Positions 1 through 8,890 of a DNA stretch of 8,890 nucleotides are shown here, piece by piece. This stretch comes from an uncultured Lysobacteraceae bacterium (lineage in GTDB: Bacteria > Pseudomonadota > Gammaproteobacteria > Xanthomonadales > Xanthomonadaceae). The stretch spans positions 1 through 8,890 of the forward strand of contig CAMLSB010000067.1 in assembly GCA_946482565.1 (NCBI GenBank), in the 5' to 3' direction. Under the pieces are notes generated by a model that was not told where the DNA came from, ran no database searches, and saw only the letters and a list, made by a program, of their open reading frames with translations. A program made the position numbers and the translations under genes. The stretch's first letter is position 1, and every line of letters starts with the position of its first letter.

Positions 1-988
<988 letters not shown>

Positions 989-1015
989 CGGGGGATCTGG
1001 CCTCGGCTTGCAGGT

Positions 1016-1051
1016 GGGGGCCGGACCCGGGCGGCCGGGGGCCGGACGGGG
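1016..1051 (+). repeat. G-rich tract with 11-bp direct repeat upstream of uvrA
   Basis: GGGGGCCGGAC occurs at 1016-1026 and again at 1037-1047, a period of 21 bp. Four G-runs (1016-1020, 1029-1031, 1037-1041, 1048-1051) lie on the plus strand, which is the template strand for uvrA, with intervening segments of 8, 5 and 6 nt. This could fold as a G-quadruplex with loops longer than the strictest rule on one side. Whether it has any role is unknown. Confidence 0.5.
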
Positions 1052-1164
1052 ACCGAACAGGGGAGCGTAGCGAGCACCTCGTCCCGGGGCAAACCGGGCA
1101 GGGCTCGGACAGGACTGGAACGCATATGGGGACGAATCGGCCCGTCTCCCAGCATGTTGCAACC

Positions 1165-1185
1165 GCGTCGCATGCAGCGCGACGC
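1165..1185. repeat. Hairpin (7-bp stem, 7-nt loop) downstream of mazF
   Basis: GCGTCGC (1165-1171) and GCGACGC (1179-1185) are exact inverted repeats around the 7-nt loop ATGCAGC. The same two arms recur with a different 7-nt loop at 2691-2711. No U-tract follows in either direction, so it is not a canonical terminator. It may lie in the 3' end of the mazEF transcript. Confidence 0.5.
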
Positions 1186-1206
1186 CCCCCATTCAGATTG
1201 GCCGGG

Positions 1207-1551
1207 CTAAAAATCGGTCCCGATCAGGGCGCCCAGCTTCGCCTGGATTTCCTGCATTTCCTCGCGACTGGCAAACCCCATCGCCCGGGCTCGCCTGGCG
1301 CGCCAATCCAGGGTCCGCACCTGGTGCGAAAGGGCCACCGAAGGTTTTTCAAGCCCGGCGATGCGGACTTCGAACGGATGGCCCTTCACCTGGCTGGTCA
1401 CCGAGACGCACACGACGAGGCCAACCCGTTCGTTGAACCCCTGGTGGCTCAGGACGACCGCTGGACGTGCATGCCCCTGCTCATGCCCGGCCACCGGGTT
1501 GAACTCGATCAGCACGATCTCCGAGGCCCCGGGCACCCAGGGCCGGCTCAC
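1207..1551 (-). CDS. mazF: MazF family toxin, sequence-specific endoribonuclease (type II toxin-antitoxin)
   Basis: This 114-residue protein is a MazF/PemK/ChpB-type toxin, which in characterised members cleaves single-stranded RNA at short sequence motifs and arrests growth when not held by its antitoxin. From memory it aligns with E. coli MazF without gaps over the first 56 residues: [14 protein letters not shown] corresponds to the E. coli loop and strand carrying the catalytic Arg29, and [13 protein letters not shown] contains the equivalent of Thr52. Both Arg29 and Thr52 are present at the same numbers here. [13 protein letters not shown] matches the conserved DQVKSIAWRAR block. Length is close to the usual 110-115 residues, so the toxin looks intact. 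The start is GTG, overlapping the mazE stop in a GTGA (1548-1551), which suggests translational coupling with antitoxin made first. No terminator is visible downstream, and uvrA follows on the same strand. RNA target specificity cannot be predicted from sequence alone. Confidence 0.93.
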   Translation of the reverse strand: MSRPWVPGASEIVLIEFNPVAGHEQGHARPAVVLSHQGFNERVGLVVCVSVTSQVKGHPFEVRIAGLEKPSVALSHQVRTLDWRARRARAMGFASREEMQEIQAKLGALIGTDF

Positions 1552-1781
1552 TCGATCCGCTCCGCTCCCACCTCGCCGTCGAACGCCACGGCGTGGGCGT
1601 TTTCGGGGGTGCAGCCGGCGACGAGTTCCTCGATGCGATAGCGCGGGCTCACGGTCAGGACCCGCCCGTCCAGGGACAGGTGCACCTGGCTCTGCGCCGC
1701 CACGCCCATGGATTCGGCGAAGGCCTTGGGGATGGAAAGAATGACCGAACCGCCCGATTGGCGAAGGATCGCGGTCGTCAT
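1548..1781 (-). CDS. mazE: MazE family antitoxin, AbrB-type DNA-binding
   Basis: This 77-residue protein is the antitoxin partner of the adjacent MazF. The N-terminal half ([20 protein letters not shown], residues 1-20) has the SpoVT/AbrB swapped-hairpin pattern used for dimerisation and operator binding. The C-terminal half contains EELV followed by TPENAH, matching the MazF-binding tail of E. coli MazE (AELV..TPENLH), while [11 protein letters not shown] also recalls ChpS. The start is ATG 1781 because AGGGAGG lies 5-6 nt upstream and homology begins there; the frame stays open further upstream to 1862, but that would run through the promoter. It overlaps mazF by 4 nt. MazE-type proteins normally repress their own promoter, alone and more strongly with MazF, which fits the palindrome at 1796-1813. 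Confidence 0.92.
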   Translation of the reverse strand: MTTAILRQSGGSVILSIPKAFAESMGVAAQSQVHLSLDGRVLTVSPRYRIEELVAGCTPENAHAVAFDGEVGAERIE

Positions 1782-1795
1782 GCGACCTCCCTGGG

Positions 1796-1813
1796 GTTTT
1801 ACTACAGTAAAAC
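1796..1813. promoter_or_regulatory. Candidate MazE/MazEF operator palindrome
   Basis: GTTTTAC (1796-1802) and GTAAAAC (1807-1813) form a perfect 7-bp inverted repeat around TACA. The same area carries a direct repeat, ACTACA at 1801-1806 and 1812-1817, spaced 11 bp, about one helical turn. It is an A/T-rich island in very GC-rich DNA, 14 bp upstream of the mazE ATG, and it overlaps the candidate -10 box. Autoregulation by MazE-type antitoxins is known; assigning this site to MazE is inference. Confidence 0.6.
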
Positions 1814-1838
1814 TACACCGATCGAACCGGGCACGCAA
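1810..1838 (-). promoter_or_regulatory. Candidate mazEF promoter
   Basis: Read on the minus strand, TTGCGT (1833-1838) and TAGTTT (1810-1815) are separated by 17 bp and would start transcription near 1803, leaving a short leader before the mazE ribosome site. The -10 box overlaps the palindrome at 1796-1813, so operator binding would block it. The -10 match is only moderate, and a neighbouring hexamer could be used instead. Confidence 0.45.
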
Positions 1839-1839
1839 T

Positions 1840-1857
1840 CCGGCGAAGCCTCGCCGG
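1840..1857. repeat. GC-rich hairpin between the mazEF and rplU promoters
   Basis: CCGGCGA (1840-1846) and TCGCCGG (1851-1857) are exact inverted repeats with a 4-nt loop AGCC. There is no T-run on either side. It sits directly between the candidate mazEF -35 box and the rplU -35 box, so it could be a protein site, an insulator or chance. Confidence 0.45.
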
Positions 1858-1878
1858 TTCATGGGGATTCACCCCCGG

Positions 1879-1908
1879 TTGACCGTAACCCGCTGAAACC
1901 CCTACAAT
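1879..1908 (+). promoter_or_regulatory. Sigma70-type promoter of rplU-rpmA
   Basis: TTGACC (1879-1884) and TACAAT (1903-1908) are separated by 18 bp, the best promoter match in the window, as expected for a ribosomal protein operon. Transcription would begin near 1915, giving a leader of about 85 nt. That leader includes a small stem (CTGCC 1943-1947 with GGCAG 1951-1955) and a purine-rich stretch before the weak ribosome site AGGA at 1988-1991. Confidence 0.75.
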
Positions 1909-2000
1909 TCCGCTTCTGTCCGGCCCCGGCTGCGAACAGGACCTGCCCCAGGCAGCGAAGAAGAACTACAGAAGATCCACAGAACTCAGGAATCACAGTC

Positions 2001-2324
2001 ATGTACGCAGTACTGGTCACCGGCGGCAAGCAATACCGCGTGATGGAAGGCGAGACGCTCCGCGTCGAGCTGCTCGGCGAGCACGAAGCCGGCAAGGAAA
2101 TCACGTTCGACAACGTGCTCATGCTCGGCGACTCCGACGGCATCAAGCTGGGCGACGCGCTCAAGGGCGCCAGCGTCACCGCGAAGGTCGTCGGCCACGG
2201 CCGCGCCGACAAGATCCGCATCGTCAAGTTCCGCCGCCGCAAGCACCATCGCAAGCAGATGGGCCACCGGCAGCATTACACCGAAATCGAGATCACCGGC
2301 ATCGCCGGTGGCGACAAGAAGTAA
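2001..2324 (+). CDS. rplU: 50S ribosomal protein L21
   Basis: L21 is a 23S rRNA-binding protein of the large ribosomal subunit. The 107-residue product begins [14 protein letters not shown], the standard L21 N-terminus. Near the C-terminus it has the basic stretch [16 protein letters not shown] (about residues 75-90), then the conserved YTEIEITGI and a short GGDKK tail. Length is close to the 103 residues of E. coli L21. ATG 2001 is chosen because homology begins exactly there; the frame stays open far upstream, but that part crosses the mazEF and rplU promoters. The Shine-Dalgarno is modest (AGGA at 1988-1991). It is the first gene of the rplU-rpmA operon, with rpmA 12 nt downstream. Confidence 0.98.
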   Translation: MYAVLVTGGKQYRVMEGETLRVELLGEHEAGKEITFDNVLMLGDSDGIKLGDALKGASVTAKVVGHGRADKIRIVKFRRRKHHRKQMGHRQHYTEIEITGIAGGDKK

Positions 2325-2336
2325 GGAGAAGCAGCC

Positions 2337-2597
2337 ATGGCACATAAAAAGGGCGTAGGTTCCTCGCGCAACGGCCGCGACTCCAACCCGAAGTACCTCG
2401 GCGTGAAGATGTACGGCGGCCAGGCCATCGAGGCCGGCAACATCATCGTCCGCCAGCGCGGCACCCAGTTCCATCCGGGTTCGGGCGTCGGCCTCGGCCG
2501 CGACCACACCCTGTTCGCGCTGGTCGACGGCACCGTCGAATTCACCGTGAAGGGCCCCAAGAAGCGCCGCACCGTCAACGTGGTTTCCGCTGCCTGA
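2337..2597 (+). CDS. rpmA: 50S ribosomal protein L27
   Basis: L27 reaches with its N-terminus towards the peptidyl transferase centre and helps position the tRNA acceptor ends. The 86-residue product starts [16 protein letters not shown], the canonical proteobacterial N-terminus without the cleavable extension seen in Firmicutes. Further along it shows [20 protein letters not shown] and ends in a basic segment KKRRTVNV. A strong Shine-Dalgarno, AAGGAG, overlaps and follows the rplU stop and lies about 8 nt before ATG 2337. Co-transcription with rplU is clear from the 12-nt gap. An intrinsic terminator begins 25 nt after the stop. Confidence 0.98.
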   Translation: MAHKKGVGSSRNGRDSNPKYLGVKMYGGQAIEAGNIIVRQRGTQFHPGSGVGLGRDHTLFALVDGTVEFTVKGPKKRRTVNVVSAA

Positions 2598-2621
2598 CGG
2601 TTGACGAAAGCGCGTGCAAGG

Positions 2622-2648
2622 GCCCCGCTTCGGCGGGGCTTCTTGTTT
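2622..2648 (+). terminator. Intrinsic terminator of rplU-rpmA
   Basis: GCCCCGC (2622-2628) and GCGGGGC (2633-2639) form a 7-bp GC stem closed by the stable tetraloop TTCG, followed by TTCTTGTTT (2640-2648). The T-tract is interrupted, so some read-through towards obgE is possible. Confidence 0.88.
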
Positions 2649-2690
2649 CGGGAGCAGGGAACGGGGAAGAGGGAACAGGGAAGGGACGCA

Positions 2691-2711
2691 GCGTCGCACT
2701 CGCGGCGACGC
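2691..2711. repeat. Hairpin with the same arms as the one at 1165-1185
   Basis: GCGTCGC (2691-2697) and GCGACGC (2705-2711) enclose a 7-nt loop ACTCGCG. Arms and loop length equal those of the hairpin downstream of mazF, with a different loop sequence. No T-tract follows. Confidence 0.5.
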
Positions 2712-2740
2712 CGTGCTCCCATCCGTTCTTCTTTCGCTAG

Positions 2741-3925
<1,185 letters not shown>

Positions 3926-3944
3926 GCCCGTCGCGCGGGCAACA

Positions 3945-3970
3945 AAAAACCCGGCGCAGGCCGGGTTTTT
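3945..3970. terminator. Bidirectional terminator between obgE and rpsT
   Basis: AAAAACCCGGC (3945-3955) and GCCGGGTTTTT (3960-3970) are exact inverted repeats around the loop GCAG, giving a GC stem flanked by A-run and T-run on opposite sides. It works in both directions and serves the convergent genes obgE and rpsT. A smaller stem, GCCCG 3926-3930 with CGGGC 3936-3940, lies just after the obgE stop. Confidence 0.92.
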
Positions 3971-3998
3971 CGCATGCCGCGTGTCGCGCGGGCGCCGG

Positions 3999-4268
3999 TC
4001 AGGCGGCCTGCAGCGCCTTGATGCGCGCGCTCAGGCGGCTCTTGTGGCGGGCGGCCTTGTTGCGGTGGATCAGGCCGCGCGCGCTGAAGCGGTCGAGGAT
4101 CGGCTGGGCGACGACGAAAGCAGCCTGGGCGCCGGCGGCGTCGTTGGCGTCGAGCGCCTTCAGCACCTTCTTGACGGCGGTGCGCAGCTGCGAGCGCTGG
4201 GCCGCATTGCGGGCGTTGCGCACGACGGTCTGCTTGGAGCGCTTCTTGGCGGACTTGATGTTGGCCAC
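3999..4268 (-). CDS. rpsT: 30S ribosomal protein S20
   Basis: S20 is a helical, very basic protein that binds 16S rRNA early in 30S assembly. The 89-residue product starts (M)[20 protein letters not shown], the conserved S20 N-terminus, and ends [13 protein letters not shown]. The start codon is GTG at 4268, read directly from the sequence; the homologous N-terminus begins there and AGGA lies 6 nt upstream. E. coli rpsT is likewise known to use a non-AUG start (UUG), which limits its expression and takes part in autoregulation; a similar role here is inference. The gene is monocistronic: promoter at 4347-4375, leader of about 70 nt, terminator at 3945-3970. It converges with obgE and diverges from murJ. 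Confidence 0.98.
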   Translation of the reverse strand: MANIKSAKKRSKQTVVRNARNAAQRSQLRTAVKKVLKALDANDAAGAQAAFVVAQPILDRFSARGLIHRNKAARHKSRLSARIKALQAA

Positions 4269-4346
4269 GTGGAATCCTGGAAACGGGGTGTAATGAAGGG
4301 TCGGTTGAAATCAGCGGCCACGGGTTTCGGCCCGGGCAGACAGGAA

Positions 4347-4375
4347 AGTATGGGCGATTCATGGACTTGCGTCAA
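4347..4375 (-). promoter_or_regulatory. Sigma70-type promoter of rpsT
   Basis: On the minus strand TTGACG (4370-4375) and CATACT (4347-4352) are separated by exactly 17 bp, predicting a start near 4340. It lies within the upstream region of the divergent gene murJ, and its -10 box covers the ATG of the possible murJ leader peptide at 4350. Confidence 0.72.
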
Positions 4376-4430
4376 CAACCCGGCGGGCGCGAACGCCGGG
4401 GCGGCCAGCGCCCCCGGGGGCGCCCCGTGA
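4350..4430 (+). CDS. Possible 26-residue leader peptide upstream of murJ (speculative)
   Basis: A short frame from ATG 4350 to TGA 4428-4430 would encode MGDSWTCVNNPAGANAGAAS and six further residues. AGGA (4342-4345) stands 4 nt before the ATG, and its stop overlaps the candidate murJ GTG as GTGA (4427-4430), the same overlap seen at mazE-mazF and ribF-ileS. I recognise no homology. It overlaps the rpsT promoter on the other strand, and no plus-strand promoter was found, so it may be chance. Confidence 0.25.
   Translation: MGDSWTCVNNPAGANAGAASAPGGAP
4379..4423 (+). promoter_or_regulatory. Two GC-rich hairpins in the murJ leader
   Basis: CCCGGCG (4379-4385) pairs with CGCCGGG (4394-4400) across an 8-nt loop. 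A 16-bp perfect palindrome, GCGCCCCCGGGGGCGC, fills 4408-4423. GGGGCG (4398-4403) can instead pair with CGCCCC (4421-4426), so two mutually exclusive folds exist right before the GTG at 4427. No T-run follows, so it is not an intrinsic terminator. The folds are seen in sequence; a regulatory role is inference. Confidence 0.45.
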
Positions 4431-6061
4431 GCGGCCCCGAGGCAAAGCCGGGCCAGCACGGCCACGGGATGCTGCGGGGGCTGCTGTCCTTCAGCAGCAT
4501 GACCTTCCTGTCCCGGATCCTGGGGCTGGTCCGGGACCAGGCGATCCTGCACGTCTTCGGCGTCAACGCGGCCACCGACGCGTTCTGGGTCGCGTTCCGG
4601 ATCCCGAACTTCATGCGCCGCCTGTTCGCCGAGGGCTCGTTCTCGACGGCCTTCGTGCCGGTCTTCACCGAGATCAAGGAAACCCGCCCGCACGCCGACC
4701 TGAAGGCGCTCGTCGCCCGGGTCTCCGGCACTCTGGGCGGGGTGTTGCTGGTCGTCACCGCGCTCGGGCTGATCTTCACCCCGCAGGTGGCGATGCTGTT
4801 CAACCCCGGCGTGGTCGACGAGCCCGAGCGCTTCGCGATGGTCGTCGAGCTGCTGCGGCTGACCTTCCCGTTCCTGCTGTTCGTGTCGCTGACCGCGCTG
4901 GCCGGCGGCGCGCTCAACAGCTTCGGCCGTTTCGGCCTGCCGGCGCTGACGCCGGTGATCCTCAACCTGTGCATGATCTCCGCCGCGCTGTGGCTGGCAC
5001 CGCGGCTGGAAGTGCCGATCCTCGCGCTGGGCTGGGCGGTGATGGTCGCCGGCGTGCTGCAGCTGCTGTTCCAGTTGCCGGCGCTGCGCGGCCTCGACCT
5101 GCTGTCGCTGCCGGCCTGGGGCTGGCGCCATCCGGACGTGCGCCGGGTGATGAAGCTGATGGTGCCGACGCTGTTCGGTTCGTCGGTGGCGCAGATCAAC
5201 CTGCTGCTGGACACCGTGCTCGCGTCGTTCCTGTTCGTCGGTTCGCAGACCTGGCTGTCGCAGGCCGACCGCTTCCTCGAACTGCCGATGGGCCTGTTCG
5301 CGATCGCGCTGGGCACGGTGATCCTGCCGGCGCTGTCGCGGCACCACGTCAACGCCGATCGCGCGGGGTTCTCGTCCGCGCTGGACTGGGGCCTGCGCAA
5401 CACGCTGCTGATCGCGGTGCCGGCGATGTTCGGACTGATGCTGCTCGCGCAGCCGCTGGTCGCGACGCTGTTCCAGAACGGCCGCTTCACCCCGTTCGAC
5501 ACGCGGATGGCTGCGCTGTCGGTGTTCGGCCTCAGCTTCGGCCTGCCGGCGTTCGCGCTGGTGAAGGTGGTGCTGCCGGCGTTCTACTCGCGGCAGGACA
5601 CGCGCACGCCGGTGCGCGCCGGCGTGACCTCGCTGGTGGCGAACATGGTGCTGAACATCGCGCTGCTCGGCCTGCTGTACGTGCTGATGGCCACGCCGCA
5701 GGCGCGCGCCGGCGGCGTGTTCGCCGGGCTGGCCGCGACGCCGGGCCTGCACCTCGCGCTGGGCATCGCCAGCGCGCTCGCGAGCTACGTGAACCTGGGC
5801 CTGCTGTGGCACTGGCTGCGCCGCGACGGGGTGTACCAGCCGCTGCCGGGCTGGGGCCGCTTCGTGCTGCGACTGGTGCTGGCCTGCGCGGCGCTGTGCG
5901 CGGTGGTGCTGGCCGGCCTGTACCTGGCGCCCGATTTCACCGCCATGCGCCTGTGGTCGCGCATCGCCTGGTTGCTCGGGCTGGTGGCCGCCGGCGTCGT
6001 CGCGTACGGCGCCACGCTGTTCGCGATGGGCTGGCGCCTGCGTGAACTGCGCGGGCACTGA
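4427..6061 (+). CDS. murJ: Lipid II flippase MurJ
   Basis: MurJ (formerly MviN) is an inner-membrane protein of the MOP exporter superfamily that flips lipid-linked peptidoglycan precursor to the periplasm. From GTG 4427 it has 544 residues with many hydrophobic helices throughout, consistent with the family's 14 segments. Residues known to matter in E. coli are present at a constant offset of +12: Arg30 in SRILG and Arg36 in VRD (R18, R24), Asp51 in TDAF (D39), Arg64 in MRRLFAEG (R52) and Arg282 in ADRFLELP (R270). [10 protein letters not shown] is also typical. The start is uncertain: GTG 4427 gives a short [13 protein letters not shown] lead; ATG 4469 begins right at [10 protein letters not shown] and gives 530 residues, closer to E. 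coli's 511; ATG 4361 would add a basic low-complexity stretch crossing the rpsT promoter. None has a strong Shine-Dalgarno. ribF follows after 42 nt. Confidence 0.95.
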   Translation: MSGPEAKPGQHGHGMLRGLLSFSSMTFLSRILGLVRDQAILHVFGVNAATDAFWVAFRIPNFMRRLFAEGSFSTAFVPVFTEIKETRPHADLKALVARVSGTLGGVLLVVTALGLIFTPQVAMLFNPGVVDEPERFAMVVELLRLTFPFLLFVSLTALAGGALNSFGRFGLPALTPVILNLCMISAALWLAPRLEVPILALGWAVMVAGVLQLLFQLPALRGLDLLSLPAWGWRHPDVRRVMKLMVPTLFGSSVAQINLLLDTVLASFLFVGSQTWLSQADRFLELPMGLFAIALGTVILPALSRHHVNADRAGFSSALDWGLRNTLLIAVPAMFGLMLLAQPLVATLFQNGRFTPFDTRMAALSVFGLSFGLPAFALVKVVLPAFYSRQDTRTPVRAGVTSLVANMVLNIALLGLLYVLMATPQARAGGVFAGLAATPGLHLALGIASALASYVNLGLLWHWLRRDGVYQPLPGWGRFVLRLVLACAALCAVVLAGLYLAPDFTAMRLWSRIAWLLGLVAAGVVAYGATLFAMGWRLRELRGH

Positions 6062-6086
6062 GCGCGGGGCGCGCACGCTGCCTGGC

Positions 6087-6092
6087 TATACT
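6087..6092 (+). promoter_or_regulatory. Candidate -10 box for a near-leaderless ribF transcript
   Basis: TATACT lies 11 bp before the ribF ATG at 6104, so transcription would begin around 6098-6101 and leave only a few bases of leader. No -35 hexamer is recognisable at the right distance, and the 42-nt murJ-ribF gap has no Shine-Dalgarno. ribF could also be read from the murJ transcript. Confidence 0.4.
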
Positions 6093-6103
6093 GGCCGCTA
6101 CGC

Positions 6104-7074
6104 ATGACGCAACCATTCCGCGACGTCCGGGGCGCAGTCTTGTGCCCGCAAGGCAGCGTGGCCTGCATCGGCGCCTTCGACGGCCTGCACCTGGGCCACC
6201 AGGCGCTGCTGGGCCGCGCCGGCGCGCGCGCGCGCGCGCTCGGCGTGCCGATGGCGGCGGTCGGCTTCGAGCCGCTGCCGCGCGAAGTCTTCGCGCATCC
6301 GGTGCCGCCGCGGCTGATGCTGCCGGGCGCGAAGCTCGCGGGGTTGGCGCGGCTCGGTGCCGACCGTGTCGGGTTGCTGCGCTTCGATGCACGCCTGGCG
6401 GCGATGCCGGCGGAAGAATTCGTACGCGAACTGCTGGTGGCGCGGCTGCACGCGCGCGAAGTCTGGGTCGGCCCGGACTTCCGCTTCGGCCACAAGCGCG
6501 GCGGCGACATCGCCACGTTGCGCCGGCTCGGGCGCGCGCTCGGCTTCGTCGCCGACGAGATCGAGCCGGTGCTGCTCGATGGCGAGCGGGTCTCGAGCAC
6601 GCGCATCCGCGAGGCCTTGCGCACCGGCGATTTCGCCGCGGCTGCGCGGCTGCTCGGGCGGCCATACGCGATCGGCGGGCACGTGGTCCGCGGCGCGCAG
6701 CTCGGGCGCACGCTGGGCTATCCCACGGCCAACCTGCGCTTCGGCGGCAAGGTGCCGGCGCTGTCGGGCATCTACGCCACGCTGGTCCACGGCGTCGGCC
6801 CGGCGCCCTGGCCCTCGGTGTCGAGCTTCGGCACCCGGCCCACCGTCGATGGCCGCGAGCCCTTGCTCGAGGCGCACCTGTTCGATTTCGCGGGCGACCT
6901 GTACGGGCGCCGCATCCGCGTCGAGTTCGTCGCCCGCCTGCGCGACGAGGAAAAGTTCGACGGCCTGCCGGCGCTGGTCGCGCAGATGCACCTCGACGCG
7001 GCGCGCGCGCGGGCGGTCCTCGACGAGCAAGCTATCCTCAACCCCCACCAGACCCCAGACAGCATCGGATCCAA

Positions 7075-7078
<4 letters not shown>
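6104..7078 (+). CDS. ribF: Bifunctional riboflavin kinase / FAD synthetase
   Basis: RibF phosphorylates riboflavin to FMN and then adenylates FMN to FAD in the cytoplasm. The 324-residue protein has the two expected parts. The N-terminal nucleotidyltransferase domain shows [10 protein letters not shown] at residues 23-32 (HxGH at 29-32) and SSTRIRE from 164. The C-terminal kinase domain carries the metal- and ATP-binding GYPTAN at 205-210, SGIYAT, and SSFGTRPTV, with the EAHLFDF strand containing the likely catalytic Glu. Length matches the usual 310-325. ATG 6104 has no Shine-Dalgarno but a TATACT box just upstream. A (GC)9 run at 6222-6239 encodes an Ala-Arg repeat. The last bases overlap the ileS start as GTGA, and ribF next to ileS is a common proteobacterial arrangement. 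Confidence 0.97.
6222..6239. repeat. (GC)9 dinucleotide tract inside ribF
   Basis: Eighteen alternating G and C bases encode alternating Ala and Arg in the nucleotidyltransferase domain, shortly after the HxGH motif. Such tracts can adopt left-handed DNA and are prone to slippage; a change of one unit would shift the ribF frame. Confidence 0.8.

Positions 7079-8890
<1,812 letters not shown>

Larger units (their letters stand above)
989..1206. other. Intergenic spacer between mazF and uvrA
   Basis: This 218-bp GC-rich spacer presumably holds the uvrA 5' untranslated region and promoter, but I cannot point to a good sigma70 promoter on the minus strand. It contains a G-rich tract with an 11-bp direct repeat (GGGGGCCGGAC at 1016-1026 and 1037-1047) and a hairpin at 1165-1185. 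No T-run follows that hairpin in the mazF direction, so I see no intrinsic terminator for mazF. No credible small gene was found in it. Confidence 0.6.

Noticed and set aside
1915..2000. An L21-type autoregulatory leader upstream of rplU
   Set aside because: Only a 5-bp stem is visible, and I cannot match it to the known Firmicutes L21 leader; too weak to call.
4160..6076. A 638-codon open frame on the minus strand opposite murJ
   Set aside because: It is an antisense shadow of murJ: its product is dominated by Arg, Gln, His and Ala with no recognisable domain, as expected in GC-rich DNA where antisense frames lack stops.
7033..7038. TATCCT near the ribF end as an internal ileS promoter
   Set aside because: Only a partial -10 match with no -35 box at 16-18 bp; the GTGA overlap makes co-transcription with ribF a simpler explanation.

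Overview
The window is a high-GC core segment of a gammaproteobacterial chromosome, most likely from the Xanthomonadaceae/Lysobacteraceae (Lysobacter, Luteimonas or Xanthomonas-like). The assignment rests on strong G/C bias in third codon positions, the gene order rplU-rpmA-obgE / rpsT / murJ-ribF-ileS, protein sequences that read like that family, and G/A-rich intergenic tracts of a kind I remember from these genomes. This comes from memory and reading by eye; no database was searched.

Layout from left to right. Positions 1-988 (minus) hold the N-terminal third of uvrA, cut by the window edge. After a 218-bp GC-rich spacer comes a two-gene mazEF toxin-antitoxin operon on the minus strand (mazF 1207-1551, mazE 1548-1781, GTGA overlap), with its own promoter and a palindromic operator candidate at 1796-1838. 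The 219-bp divergent region also carries a strong-looking sigma70 promoter (1879-1908) for rplU (2001-2324) and rpmA (2337-2597), which end in a clear intrinsic terminator (2622-2648). A 209-bp spacer with two complementary purine/pyrimidine tracts and a hairpin leads into obgE (2807-3925). obgE converges with rpsT (minus, 3999-4268), and a bidirectional terminator (3945-3970) separates them. rpsT is transcribed from a good promoter (4347-4375) embedded in the leader of the divergent gene murJ (4427-6061, plus). murJ is followed by ribF (6104-7078) and ileS (7075 to the window end, partial), which overlap by GTGA.

Functionally these are mostly housekeeping genes: nucleotide excision repair (UvrA), ribosome parts and ribosome assembly (L21, L27, S20, Obg), peptidoglycan lipid II flipping (MurJ), flavin cofactor synthesis (RibF) and isoleucyl-tRNA synthesis (IleRS). 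The one accessory-type element is mazEF, with the key MazF residues intact, lodged between uvrA and the rplU operon.

I found no convincing undescribed system. What deserves a second look is regulatory: the mazEF operator, an obgE start with no Shine-Dalgarno inside a pyrimidine tract that can pair with an upstream purine tract, a murJ leader with a possible coupled upstream peptide and strong hairpins, an almost leaderless ribF, and a GTG-initiated rpsT.
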